From a virus, in IMG/VR virus record IMGVR_UViG_3300025652_000241, positions 1 to 34,831 of that record: DNA of 34,831 bases; one strand, 5' to 3'. Shown piece by piece: positions 7,148 to 14,682 of this stretch; position 1 is the first letter of the stretch, and each line of letters starts with the position of its first letter. Below the pieces are notes generated by a model. The model saw only the letters and a list, made by a program, of their open reading frames with translations. It ran no database searches and had not been told where the DNA came from. The position numbers and the translations under genes are program-made.

Positions 7148-9098
7148 ACGCTGATGACAATATACCATTAATGGTCAGGTTTTGAATTTCCATGGGCATA
7201 TGACCTGAATATGAAATACCTACCTTGATACCTGCTGGCAGTTGTTCTAAGTTAAATCCTGTACTGAAGACTTGTTGAGTTTCGTATATGCCATTTTCGC
7301 GTATATACAGTACGACATCTTGTAGATTTCGCTTAAATCCAACTCTCAGAAGCTTCCAGGTATCGTCGATAGTTGAATAACCATCTTCAGGTACAACTGC
7401 GCCCTTAAAGTCAAACGTGCATAGTTCTGCTGACCTAGTACTCTGCAATGCAGATAATGCTCTAACACTGAATACCTTTGATGATAGCGTCTCTGTACCG
7501 CTATTATAGAATCCTTCTTGGCTACCTGATAAGCTAAAAGCCCCACCATTATCTACACAAGCTAATACCAGCGCACCGGATAGGAATGAACCGAAAGATG
7601 TAGGGTCAGTCAATCTTATAGCTGGTTGGGTTAGATCTGTTAAAATACTCGCACCTGGACCGTCAAGTCTATAAGGTTCATTTGATGATATACCGAATTT
7701 GGTCGTAAATCCTGATAGTGTTAAATCTACTGTACTAGCTGTAGATAACTCGTATGTATTAGAACTGTTATTTGTAACATACCATGTTGGGAGCTCCCAC
7801 GGAAATAGACCACTAGCGGAAGATACAGTAGTAAAGAAACAGTTCGAACTGCTACCCGGCTCGGCTACCGTATATCTAAACTCCCATCCATTTTGAGGTT
7901 TACCATACCTAGGATTATTGTACGTGTATCTGAATTCAGAAGCGCTAGCTGCATCAACCCATACAGTATCTGCATTCCATCCTGCACTAGTGACGTCATC
8001 GTCTAAATCTTTATATACAAATAAGGTTCCGGAACCACCGGCAGTTGTACCAGGACCAGCAGTCCAAGAAGAGTCATTCCGACGAACATGAATCTCTGTT
8101 AAGCCGTTATTTCCACCTAGTGAATTAACTCCTGCATCAACAATTGATTTATTCACATAGCAATTAACCCTCGTTAAGGCTAGCACGCTGCCTCGATCAC
8201 CTGGGAAACCGGCAGTCGGCTGCGCAAACGCATTTGCTCCAATACTTGTTACACTACTTGGAATAGTTATCGATGTGATACCGCCCCCGTCGTCAAGAGT
8301 GCCAGAGGTTGCAAAGGCCGCTTGACCAATAGTTATAACACCTTCAGGAATTATTACTTCACCTTCTAGCTTCTCCATTTCGTAAAATGCTGCATCTCCT
8401 ATATTTACCAATCCACTATCTAAACTTATTGATGTAAATCCCGTACCTTGAAAGGCTTGAGTGCCAACATCAGTTACACTATAAGGTATTAGTAATTCCG
8501 TAGAATTTAATCCGGAAGCTACGTTCGAATATGTAAAGGCTTGGAAGCCAACTACAGTACAGCTTGTTCCAATTTCTAAGCGAGTCGCAGTCGGGTAAGA
8601 TGAGCCGCTAGTGTCCCAGTTATCTGGTATATCTGTTGCTATGGAAACTACTGGAGTACCACTCGTATCATATAATACTGTTGGGGTTGTAGTTACAGTA
8701 GGTGTATACTCTAAGTTCTTGTAATATGTGTTGCCTCCGCTTAGGAATATATTACCAGGTACAGGTGCAACATCAAAAGCAGAAATTGCCGTGCTACGTG
8801 AAGGACCGTCAACGCTGGAAAAGTTCGACGTATCTACCGACGCATCAAAGAGATATAGACAAAGGTTTTCAAACTCATTAGAGAAATTATAACCGAGTGT
8901 ACCTGTTGGATTCTGACGCGTAGGTTCAAGCTCTAATAGACTGCCTCCAAAAGAACCTCCTTGAAGCCTCAGCGACCCGAGATCTTCTTGCTCGTCATTC
9001 GTACGTACTAAAGATACAATCAGATCTTCCCTAGGATCAAATACTTCATCGTATAAGACTGTACTACTAAAATGGTATATAGACGTTCCCTTGCTCAT
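7143..9098 (-). CDS. BspA-type leucine-rich-repeat adhesin with flanking beta domains
   Basis: A 651-residue protein. Residues 1-150 form a beta-rich N-terminal domain. Residues about 170-340 hold LRR_5 (BspA/Treponema-type) repeats recognisable by IPYSVTDVGTQAFQG, IPEGVITIGQAAF and IPSSVTSIGANAF. The C-terminal third is LamG/concanavalin-like (WKLLRVGFKRNLQDVVLYIR and then VGISYSGHMP). LRR_5 domains bind proteins or glycans and occur in surface adhesins, so a distal receptor-binding role is likely. The segment DIPDNWDTSG...LEIGTSCTVVG is shared with the LRR proteins at 27200-30203, showing common descent. CTTAAATA ends 6 nt before the ATG. Confidence 0.75.
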   Translation of the reverse strand: MSKGTSIYHFSSTVLYDEVFDPREDLIVSLVRTNDEQEDLGSLRLQGGSFGGSLLELEPTRQNPTGTLGYNFSNEFENLCLYLFDASVDTSNFSSVDGPSRSTAISAFDVAPVPGNIFLSGGNTYYKNLEYTPTVTTTPTVLYDTSGTPVVSIATDIPDNWDTSGSSYPTATRLEIGTSCTVVGFQAFTYSNVASGLNSTELLIPYSVTDVGTQAFQGTGFTSISLDSGLVNIGDAAFYEMEKLEGEVIIPEGVITIGQAAFATSGTLDDGGGITSITIPSSVTSIGANAFAQPTAGFPGDRGSVLALTRVNCYVNKSIVDAGVNSLGGNNGLTEIHVRRNDSSWTAGPGTTAGGSGTLFVYKDLDDDVTSAGWNADTVWVDAASASEFRYTYNNPRYGKPQNGWEFRYTVAEPGSSSNCFFTTVSSASGLFPWELPTWYVTNNSSNTYELSTASTVDLTLSGFTTKFGISSNEPYRLDGPGASILTDLTQPAIRLTDPTSFGSFLSGALVLACVDNGGAFSLSGSQEGFYNSGTETLSSKVFSVRALSALQSTRSAELCTFDFKGAVVPEDGYSTIDDTWKLLRVGFKRNLQDVVLYIRENGIYETQQVFSTGFNLEQLPAGIKVGISYSGHMPMEIQNLTINGILSSAS

Positions 9099-9104
9099 TA
9101 ATAT

Positions 9105-9112
9105 TATTTAAG
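9105..9112 (-). promoter_or_regulatory. Late promoter CTTAAATA
   Basis: 6 nt before the ATG at 9098. Divergent from the plus-strand box at 9156; the two share a 72-bp intergenic region that also has a direct repeat CTCTATAGTT. Confidence 0.6.
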
Positions 9113-9155
9113 ACGGATAATCCTTTACTCTATAGTTGATCTCTATAGTTCGGTA

Positions 9156-9164
9156 TATAAAATA
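9156..9164 (+). promoter_or_regulatory. Late-type promoter TATAAAATA
   Basis: T4-like box with one extra A, ending 6 nt before the ATG at 9171. Confidence 0.5.
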
Positions 9165-9170
9165 ATATAT

Positions 9171-10070
9171 ATGGATAAAAAGGAATATCTAATTTTCAAC
9201 CCTGAAGGGGGTCTAGGTAAAATTATTGCATCGACAGCTGTCGCTCGAAATATTAAAGCCGCATACCCTGAGCGGAAGATTATTGTAGTTACTCCATGGC
9301 CTGAGGTATACTTAAATAATCCTGACGTCTATAGGGTCTTTAGGTCAGGTGTTATTCCATATTTTTATAAAGATTATATAGAGGGCCGCGAAACAATTGT
9401 ACTTAAAGGTGAGCCGTACTTTAATACTGGTCATATATACAATAATCAAGTACTAGCTGAGTCTTGGTGTAAGACTCATAATATAGAATGGGATGGTATT
9501 AATACACCAGGTTTATTCTACACACCTGCTGAGGTTGAGCGGGTAAGTAATCAGTTTACAAGATCTAAACCTACTCTACTACTACAGACTAATGGTGGTA
9601 TGTTTCATGACAATGAGATAGGGTATTGTTGGACGAGAGATATTCCTAGCGTTCAGGCTCAAATACTCGTAGATAACTTAAAAGACCAATACCATATACT
9701 ACATGTAACGAGACCAAACTGTCCAAGCCTGCAGGGTGTTGAAGCGTTACCTGAGATGGATAAACGTACATTAATGCTATTACCTGGGGTAGTTCAAAAA
9801 CGTATACTTATCGATAGCTGTCTTCAGCATGCAGCAGCTGCATTTAGCGTCGAGTCTTCTGTACTATGGATTGGTACGAGTCCAGATGTATTCGGTTATG
9901 ATGTGCATAAGAATTTTAAACCGACCGTTAAACCTATCGAGGGTCAGAATACTGCTGGTGTTGACAGCTTCCTATTCGATTACGACTTTAATGGACCGGA
10001 GCATGAATTCCCGTACTCGCAATCGGATATATTTAACCTGCAGGAAGTATTTGATTCAGTAAATAACTAG
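9171..10070 (+). CDS. GT9-like (heptosyltransferase-type) glycosyltransferase
   Basis: A 299-residue cytosolic enzyme. The N-terminus FNPEGGLGKIIASTAVARNI followed by KAAYPERKIIVVTPWPEVY is the GT-B-fold opening of family 9 (ADP-heptose:LPS heptosyltransferase) proteins, where the Gly-rich loop lies at residues 13-17. The C-terminal half keeps the typical HAAAAFSVESSVLWIGTS stretch (compare H-AAALG-P-V-L-G), which is near the donor site. It would transfer a sugar to a glycan, either in the host envelope (superinfection control) or on virion proteins. It sits alone on the plus strand between two fibre blocks and has its own late-type promoter, which favours late expression and virion decoration. 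The stop codon shares CTAG with that of the convergent small gene. The sugar donor is unknown. Confidence 0.7.
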   Translation: MDKKEYLIFNPEGGLGKIIASTAVARNIKAAYPERKIIVVTPWPEVYLNNPDVYRVFRSGVIPYFYKDYIEGRETIVLKGEPYFNTGHIYNNQVLAESWCKTHNIEWDGINTPGLFYTPAEVERVSNQFTRSKPTLLLQTNGGMFHDNEIGYCWTRDIPSVQAQILVDNLKDQYHILHVTRPNCPSLQGVEALPEMDKRTLMLLPGVVQKRILIDSCLQHAAAAFSVESSVLWIGTSPDVFGYDVHKNFKPTVKPIEGQNTAGVDSFLFDYDFNGPEHEFPYSQSDIFNLQEVFDSVNN

Positions 10071-10291
10071 CTAGCATCTTCATCGGTTAATGGCTTAATA
10101 CCATTATCGATAATATATTGTTCAATTTCAGCTTTATCGTCTCCTTTAACCATTGTATCGGGAGATGTTGTGTATCCATTACACTGCATTAAAGGTGAAA
10201 TTGTTTCTAAATTACTCGGGTTATATAACATCCACCAATCGGTTTCTGATGTATGTATATTGTCTACTTCTGGTATAACTTGATACGACAT
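10067..10291 (-). CDS. Small protein, 74 aa, end of fibre operon
   Basis: Starts MSYQVIPEVDNIHTSETDWW and has no recognised domain, membrane segment or repeat; it is acidic toward the C-terminus. It follows the LRR gene by 7 nt and probably shares its transcript. Its stop overlaps the stop of the convergent glycosyltransferase by four bases. A fibre-assembly helper is possible from position only. Confidence 0.6.
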   Translation of the reverse strand: MSYQVIPEVDNIHTSETDWWMLYNPSNLETISPLMQCNGYTTSPDTMVKGDDKAEIEQYIIDNGIKPLTDEDAS

Positions 10292-10298
10292 AAAATTA

Positions 10299-11027
10299 TT
10301 AGTTTGTAGTTACAGACCACCCTCTGCCAATAAGAGTATTCTTATTAGTGATACCTGCAGCTGATGGGGTCGAATTACCTGTACCACCTACGTTTAGTGC
10401 ACGGTTTGAGCTGCCGGTATCAACAGCAGCTTGTAGAATATTATCTACTGCGGTTTGTGTGAAATTATTATTAAATGCTCGAATTTGACTTATTGTACTC
10501 GGGAGCGGTCCAGTAAAGCCAGTAAAATTATTGTCGTTACATAAAATCCACTGCAGACTTGGTGTACCACTAAAACCAGTAAGTTCACCGGTAAAATTAT
10601 TACTATAGATGTTCCATCGAGTTAATGATGTTAATCCAAATGTGGTTATATCAGGAATTTCACCGGTGAGCTGATTATCACCACAATTAATAACACTCAA
10701 GTTACTTAACCCATTTACATTTGGGAAAGGGCCTGTGAATTGATTTACCATAAAATAACACCTCGATAGATTAGGCAGAACGCTCAAATCCGGAATGGAG
10801 CCGGTGAGGTTGTTCTGAGCTATTAGCACAAGCTCAATATTACTATTATTTTCGTACCCAGTTACTGATGTTAAACCATTTTTATTACATGTAAGTTCTT
10901 CTAAATTTTCGAAAGCAGATACATCGATCGCGCCTCCGATTAGCTGTGTAGGAGAACTCTCTCCGACGTCGATTTTTGTCACTGACGAATTACCATCTAT
11001 AGGAGCTATACTTAACAATGTTGCCAT
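10299..11027 (-). CDS. Plant-type leucine-rich-repeat adhesin
   Basis: A 242-residue protein with about seven LRRs of the LxxLxxLxxNxLTGxIPDL type, such as LIAQNNLTGSIPDLSVLPNL and INCGDNQLTGEIPDI. After residue 200 the repeats give way to a short cap. This LRR class differs from the BspA-type repeats of the neighbouring blocks, so the phage uses two unrelated LRR scaffolds. LRRs of this kind are binding scaffolds; with no catalytic residues visible, a virion adhesin role fits best. The ACTAAATA box lies 5 nt before the ATG and contains the TAA stop of the upstream gene. Confidence 0.75.
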   Translation of the reverse strand: MATLLSIAPIDGNSSVTKIDVGESSPTQLIGGAIDVSAFENLEELTCNKNGLTSVTGYENNSNIELVLIAQNNLTGSIPDLSVLPNLSRCYFMVNQFTGPFPNVNGLSNLSVINCGDNQLTGEIPDITTFGLTSLTRWNIYSNNFTGELTGFSGTPSLQWILCNDNNFTGFTGPLPSTISQIRAFNNNFTQTAVDNILQAAVDTGSSNRALNVGGTGNSTPSAAGITNKNTLIGRGWSVTTN

Positions 11028-11032
11028 AATAA

Positions 11033-11040
11033 TATTTAGT
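11033..11040 (-). promoter_or_regulatory. Late promoter ACTAAATA overlapping a stop codon
   Basis: 5 nt before the ATG at 11027. The TAA that ends the 609-residue gene (11036-11038) is the TAA within this box. Confidence 0.65.
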
Positions 11041-12865
11041 ATGTTTTATTTATAACCTGACCTGAACTTACAGTATCACTAGTACCGTCGCCCCAATCAA
11101 TGATAACATCACCACTTGATGTGGTTATCTTGAAACCTGTAATTGTTGAGCCTCCTGGTGAATCAAAACGCCAGAGTGCTTCATTACTAGGCCACACTCT
11201 TGTTGAATCAAGATAAGCCGCCGTGACTTGAAGAGCACCAACCTTAAGATTATCAGCTAAATTTAGAACTGGTGATGTATTTGGCGCTACCGGTGGTTGT
11301 ATTGCTACGACTCTAAAAGTAGTACTTGTACTTGAATTACTTGGGTTTCCACCGCCGACGGCGCTGCGGAATGTCGACTGCAATATATTGGAAGAGCTAT
11401 TCCAACCACCGCCGCGGTATACGCGACTTTCGGTACCGAATTCATTATTACCATCATGTGCACTCTCTAGCCACTCCCATCCATTACCGCCTTGAGCCAT
11501 CGTACCATACGGACTAAGCCCGCCGGCTAGATCTACATCAGCAGGACCTGGTGGGTTTGGATTCACTCCGTCAATGTATACCGCAGTGTCAGGGAGTGTA
11601 CCCTCGGTTGTTGTTGCTGGAGCACTATTGCCTCCTGTTGGGTATGTATAATACACTCCCCCACCATAATATGCTGCTTTATACCACTCATCTTCACTTG
11701 GCAAAAAGTACTTAGCATCTCTATGCCTAAAGAGATTTTCACCACCTAGTTGCCAGGCATCAGCACTATCCCAAGGAGTAATATTACTAGCAATATCATC
11801 ATCAAGAAATAGATATGCTGGCAATCTAGACTCTTTAATATTGAGCCAGTTTACATATCTCGCACACTCATTCCAAGTTACGTCTGTTGCTGGTTTATTA
11901 GCACCACGACTATCTTTTGTAATAAGTGTGTTCGCGTTAATTGGATCGGCATTATAAGCATCAATCTCAGACTCAGGAGCTTCGAACTTACTTATTTGGT
12001 ATTCGTAACTAACAGCACCATACCCAGTAGTGTCATCGACATTACTAGTATTAGCAATTGTAACAAATTGATTCGGCACTAGTGGTCGCGGAGGCGCCGC
12101 TGTTGATGCGACACGAAACCCGAAGCCTTCATTCTCACCCGTGGGTGAAATTTGGTTACGGTAGCCCTTTTGAAGAAATACTGAAGTACTCCCCCAAAAG
12201 CCGCCGCGGATGACACGAACTCCATTAGTATCAATGTTTAAACCGTTCGATGTCGATTCGTTCCACTCGTACGTATTACCACTTTGGCCCATCGTACCGT
12301 ATGGACTAAGACCGCCAGCTTGATCGACATCAGCAGGACCTGTCAGCGTCGCTCCGTATACCGCAGTATTAGCAGCTGTACCTCCACTTGTTGTTACTGG
12401 GGCACTATTGCTTCCTGTTGCATAGGTGTAATATACACTACCGTTATAATATGCTGCTTTATAAAATTCATTCTCGCTTGGTAGGAAATACTTTGCATCC
12501 TTATGCCTAAATAAATTTTCCCCATCTAATTGCCAAGCATCGGCGCTATCCCAAAGAACTAAATTATCATTAGATCCTGTGGTAGTAAACCTGTACGCTG
12601 GTTGTTCACCTTCCTTAGTATTAAGCCAATTAACATACCTCGCACACTCATTCCATGATGCTAAGGTTGCTGGTCCATCAACTCCAGCGCGATCACTTAT
12701 TGTAATTGGTGTAGCAGCGTTAGCTGGATCAGCATTATAAGCATCAATATTACTTTCACGAACAGCATACTTACTTATTTGATATTCATAACTGACCGCA
12801 CCGTACCCAGTGGTGTCATCGACATTACTAGTATCAGCAACAGGTACAAATATTAAATCACTCAT
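11036..12865 (-). CDS. Adhesin with two tandem FGE-sulfatase/C-type-lectin-fold domains
   Basis: A 609-residue protein. Domain 1 (about 8-255) and domain 2 (about 268-520) are homologous: each opens with TSNVDDTTGYGAVSYEYQIS, continues through WNECARYVNWLN, WDSADAWQL, LFRH-DAKYFLPSE and GGLSPYGTM, and ends in RVIRGGFWG...GFGFRVAS or RVYRGGGWN...TFRVVAI. This is the formylglycine-generating-enzyme fold, a C-type-lectin-like scaffold, but the catalytic cysteines near the RGG(S)W segment are absent, so it should bind and not catalyse. The last 85 residues include a PKD-like DWGDGTSD. FGE-fold C-termini are classic targets of diversity-generating retroelements; no reverse transcriptase is visible here. 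The start follows the upstream stop by one base. Confidence 0.8.
   Translation of the reverse strand: MSDLIFVPVADTSNVDDTTGYGAVSYEYQISKYAVRESNIDAYNADPANAATPITISDRAGVDGPATLASWNECARYVNWLNTKEGEQPAYRFTTTGSNDNLVLWDSADAWQLDGENLFRHKDAKYFLPSENEFYKAAYYNGSVYYTYATGSNSAPVTTSGGTAANTAVYGATLTGPADVDQAGGLSPYGTMGQSGNTYEWNESTSNGLNIDTNGVRVIRGGFWGSTSVFLQKGYRNQISPTGENEGFGFRVASTAAPPRPLVPNQFVTIANTSNVDDTTGYGAVSYEYQISKFEAPESEIDAYNADPINANTLITKDSRGANKPATDVTWNECARYVNWLNIKESRLPAYLFLDDDIASNITPWDSADAWQLGGENLFRHRDAKYFLPSEDEWYKAAYYGGGVYYTYPTGGNSAPATTTEGTLPDTAVYIDGVNPNPPGPADVDLAGGLSPYGTMAQGGNGWEWLESAHDGNNEFGTESRVYRGGGWNSSSNILQSTFRSAVGGGNPSNSSTSTTFRVVAIQPPVAPNTSPVLNLADNLKVGALQVTAAYLDSTRVWPSNEALWRFDSPGGSTITGFKITTSSGDVIIDWGDGTSDTVSSGQVINKTY
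11290..12865 (-). repeat. Tandem duplication of the FGE/CLec domain
   Basis: Copy 1 is encoded roughly by 12100-12845 and copy 2 by 11295-12060. The domain cores stay similar in protein and DNA (for example taccgtatggactaagaccg at 12294 against taccatacggactaagcccg at 11501), while the 3' part of each copy after RGG has diverged strongly. Confidence 0.7.
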
Positions 12866-12866
12866 A

Positions 12867-13373
12867 TTATCCTACGATTATGTAAAGTATGGTCGGGTCA
12901 GGTGTACCTATAGCATCATATTGCGCTTGAGTTAGTCTTTGTATAAATTCAACGCCTCCGCTGTTCTGTATGTACTGGCCTTTAAGGGCAAAGACATCGT
13001 TAATGTTTTGATCGCCGGCGGACGCGAGAAAAATATCTTGTACATTCAAGTCTCTCCTTATAGTTACATCTTTAAGGAATTCTGCATCACCGCCCACTGT
13101 AAGTTCATTGGTTATTTCAAAATTAGTACTAGTGATAGTAGCGCTAGGCAACGATACATCACCGATAAAGTTTGATGAGCCGCTAATAGTCGCATTGCCG
13201 GTAACGCTTAAAAAAGGTGCAGCTGATAGAGTAAACTCTTGTATTGCTGATAAGGTAGTCTGTACCGTATCAATACCCGTCACTGTTAGAGTAGATTCCT
13301 GATCTACAACAAGAGCTTCGGTACCTATTAAAGGTATACTAGTCGGCAGGTCAGTTATGCGTTTGTTAGACAT
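12867..13373 (-). CDS. Fibre/attachment protein, 168 aa
   Basis: Begins MSNKRITDLPTSIPLIGTEA, the phage-fibre N-terminal pattern in which RITDLP leads to an attachment domain. It continues with beta-roll-like Thr/Ser-rich repeats (LSVTGNATISGSSNFIGDVS) and ends LTQAQYDAIGTPDPTILYII. That ending is the common phage tail motif LTQAxYDAL-xPxTLY(F/I)I found at the end of many fibre or tip proteins. It is the first gene of the operon with the tandem CLec protein, one base apart, and probably links that adhesin to the virion. ACTAAATA lies 9 nt before the ATG. Confidence 0.75.
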   Translation of the reverse strand: MSNKRITDLPTSIPLIGTEALVVDQESTLTVTGIDTVQTTLSAIQEFTLSAAPFLSVTGNATISGSSNFIGDVSLPSATITSTNFEITNELTVGGDAEFLKDVTIRRDLNVQDIFLASAGDQNINDVFALKGQYIQNSGGVEFIQRLTQAQYDAIGTPDPTILYIIVG

Positions 13374-13382
13374 ATGTAATAT

Positions 13383-13390
13383 TATTTAGT
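13383..13390 (-). promoter_or_regulatory. Late promoter ACTAAATA
   Basis: Start of the 13373-10067 fibre operon; spacing to the ATG is 9 nt, longer than average. Confidence 0.5.
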
Positions 13391-13434
13391 TGACCTATAC
13401 TGTAATTCTGGACATTTTTTACAATTGCATAGTG

Positions 13435-13450
13435 GGAACACCAATATAAT
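13435..13450 (+). promoter_or_regulatory. GGAACACC-type promoter (GGAACACCAATATAAT)
   Basis: One of about eleven copies. TATAAT at 13445-13450 is followed by 6 nt and the ATG at 13457, so the transcript should be leaderless. No -35 hexamer is seen at a normal distance. Confidence 0.7.
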
Positions 13451-13456
13451 GATTGT

Positions 13457-13618
13457 ATGAAGGATAAGAAACCTGCGCGTATAGAGGATTCTTCGATTAA
13501 ACGTCGTAATTTGGCGAGACATCCGATGCCACCACCGAGTTTTTCTTTCACTGATAAGAAGAAGCGAGAAGGTCGAAAGAAATGCCGGAAAAACGCATGT
13601 ATTTGCGATGGAGAGTAA
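13457..13618 (+). CDS. Small basic cysteine-containing protein, 53 aa
   Basis: A short gene starting MKDKKPARIEDSSIKRRNLA. It is strongly basic, with a proline-rich centre (HPMPPPSFSF) and a C-terminus KKCRKNACICDGE whose three cysteines (43, 48, 50) could bind a metal. I accept it because a near-consensus GGAACACC promoter ends exactly 6 nt before its ATG and its stop is followed two bases later by the next promoter. Function unknown; a nucleic-acid-binding role is suggested only by charge. Confidence 0.65.
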   Translation: MKDKKPARIEDSSIKRRNLARHPMPPPSFSFTDKKKREGRKKCRKNACICDGE

Positions 13619-13620
13619 CC

Positions 13621-13636
13621 GGAACACCGATATAAT
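13621..13636 (+). promoter_or_regulatory. GGAACACCGATATAAT promoter of the RadA-like gene
   Basis: Consensus copy. With the A/C-rich leader after it, the stretch 13621-13666 matches 19411-19456 in 45 of 46 bases. Confidence 0.75.
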
Positions 13637-13666
13637 TAAAGAGAAGAAAGAAACAATAACAACCAA
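13621..13666 (+). repeat. 46-nt promoter-leader repeat, copy 1
   Basis: Promoter plus an unstructured leader (gagaagaaagaaacaataac, then aaccaa), repeated with one mismatch at 19411-19456 in front of the predicted peptidase gene. Confidence 0.9.
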
Positions 13667-13674
13667 TTAATATA

Positions 13675-14589
13675 ATGAACTTAGGATACGATACAACAAA
13701 ATTTCAGTCTGTTAGCAATATTAAGATCCCGGATCTTTTCTACCGTCGTTATAAATCAGGTATTGATACTATCGATGACCTTTTCGGTGAAGGTGTTCTG
13801 CCTGGTAGTGCAATTACGATGACTGCTCCTGCAGGTTGTGGTAAGACTACTTTCTTATTGCAGATGCTCGAAGGCTTGTCGAAGCAGGGATACGAGACTG
13901 CTTATGCTTCAGGTGAAGAGAGTGCTGTGCAGTTAGCTTTTACATGCAATCGTATTAAAGTTGGCAGCGTAAAAGTCGCTAACGAGACTGACATTGATAC
14001 TCTATGCGAGGTCATGGAGCAATTCGATGTGTTAGTTGTTGACTCCTTCCAGGCTTTGACTTCTAAGAAGAAGATGAATCGTGCTGAGCTAGAGCGTTAC
14101 GCTGTAAGTCGCTTAACACGTGCTGCTAAAGATACTGAATGTACTGTATTCTTCGTCATGCATCTGACTAAAGATGGTAAGCTGAAAGGTAATACTATTG
14201 TACCTCATACGGTCGACGTTAATATGGAAATCGCTGTTGAGGGTGAATTCGAGGACGGTCTTCGTAAGATTCACTTTAGTAAGAATCGCTTTGGAGCTTT
14301 GAATGAGGTAGTCTTATCTCTCGGACATGGAGGGTATGACTTCGGTAGCCCTGTTAAGGTTCAAGATACTGATAAAGCTCCCTCGAAGAAGAATCGCAAG
14401 CAGACAGAGTTCGAAGCTATACTTAGTATGAACGAGCCTCCTCACATTAGTATCGATCGTGTTATGGATAAGCTTAACTGCGACTACAATACTGCATATA
14501 ACCGTTTACGCGAGCTAGTATTGAATAATAAGCTAGAGAAGTTCGGTAAGGGTAAAACCTCTATCTACAAGCATGCTGTTGCAGTTTAA
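13675..14589 (+). CDS. RadA/Sms-like RecA-fold ATPase with C-terminal helix-turn-helix
   Basis: A 304-residue ATPase. Walker A is APAGCGKTT (51-59), Walker B is VLVVDS (119-124), and FSKNRFG (201-207) holds the KNRFG motif that marks RadA/Sms branch-migration helicases. Bacterial RadA is about 450 residues, with an N-terminal C4 zinc finger and a C-terminal Lon-like domain; both are missing here. Instead, residues 240-304 look like a winged-helix/HTH (ISIDRVMDKLNCDYNTAYNR). It probably acts on DNA in phage recombination or replication. The gene follows a consensus GGAACACC promoter with a leader of about 32 nt rich in CAA and lacking an SD. A regulatory or DnaB-like role is the main alternative. 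Confidence 0.8.
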   Translation: MNLGYDTTKFQSVSNIKIPDLFYRRYKSGIDTIDDLFGEGVLPGSAITMTAPAGCGKTTFLLQMLEGLSKQGYETAYASGEESAVQLAFTCNRIKVGSVKVANETDIDTLCEVMEQFDVLVVDSFQALTSKKKMNRAELERYAVSRLTRAAKDTECTVFFVMHLTKDGKLKGNTIVPHTVDVNMEIAVEGEFEDGLRKIHFSKNRFGALNEVVLSLGHGGYDFGSPVKVQDTDKAPSKKNRKQTEFEAILSMNEPPHISIDRVMDKLNCDYNTAYNRLRELVLNNKLEKFGKGKTSIYKHAVAV

Positions 14590-14612
14590 AGGAAAAAGAC
14601 CTTGAACAATAG

Positions 14613-14628
14613 GGAACTACGATATAAT
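14613..14628 (+). promoter_or_regulatory. GGAACACC-type promoter (GGAACTACGATATAAT)
   Basis: Variant copy upstream of the DUF932 gene, with a leader of about 47 nt before the ATG at 14683. Confidence 0.6.
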
Positions 14629-14636
14629 TAAATAGT

Positions 14637-14654
14637 AAGGAGGAACGATTCCTT
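14637..14654 (+). other. Leader hairpin holding an SD-like AAGGAGG
   Basis: AAGGA (14637-14641) can pair with TCCTT (14650-14654). It encloses an SD-like sequence that is too far (about 40 nt) from the ATG to serve as a normal SD. It lies at the predicted 5' end of the transcript, so it may stabilise the mRNA. Confidence 0.4.
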
Positions 14655-14682
14655 CAATTAACAATCAAAAAAACAAAAAAAT

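Noticed and set aside
11036-13373. A complete diversity-generating retroelement
   Set aside because: No reverse transcriptase, Avd-like gene or template repeat is seen; only the target-type fold is present.
13405-13450. TTTACA as a -35 for the promoter at 13435
   Set aside because: The spacing to TATAAT is about 21 bp and the hexamer is not conserved at the other copies.
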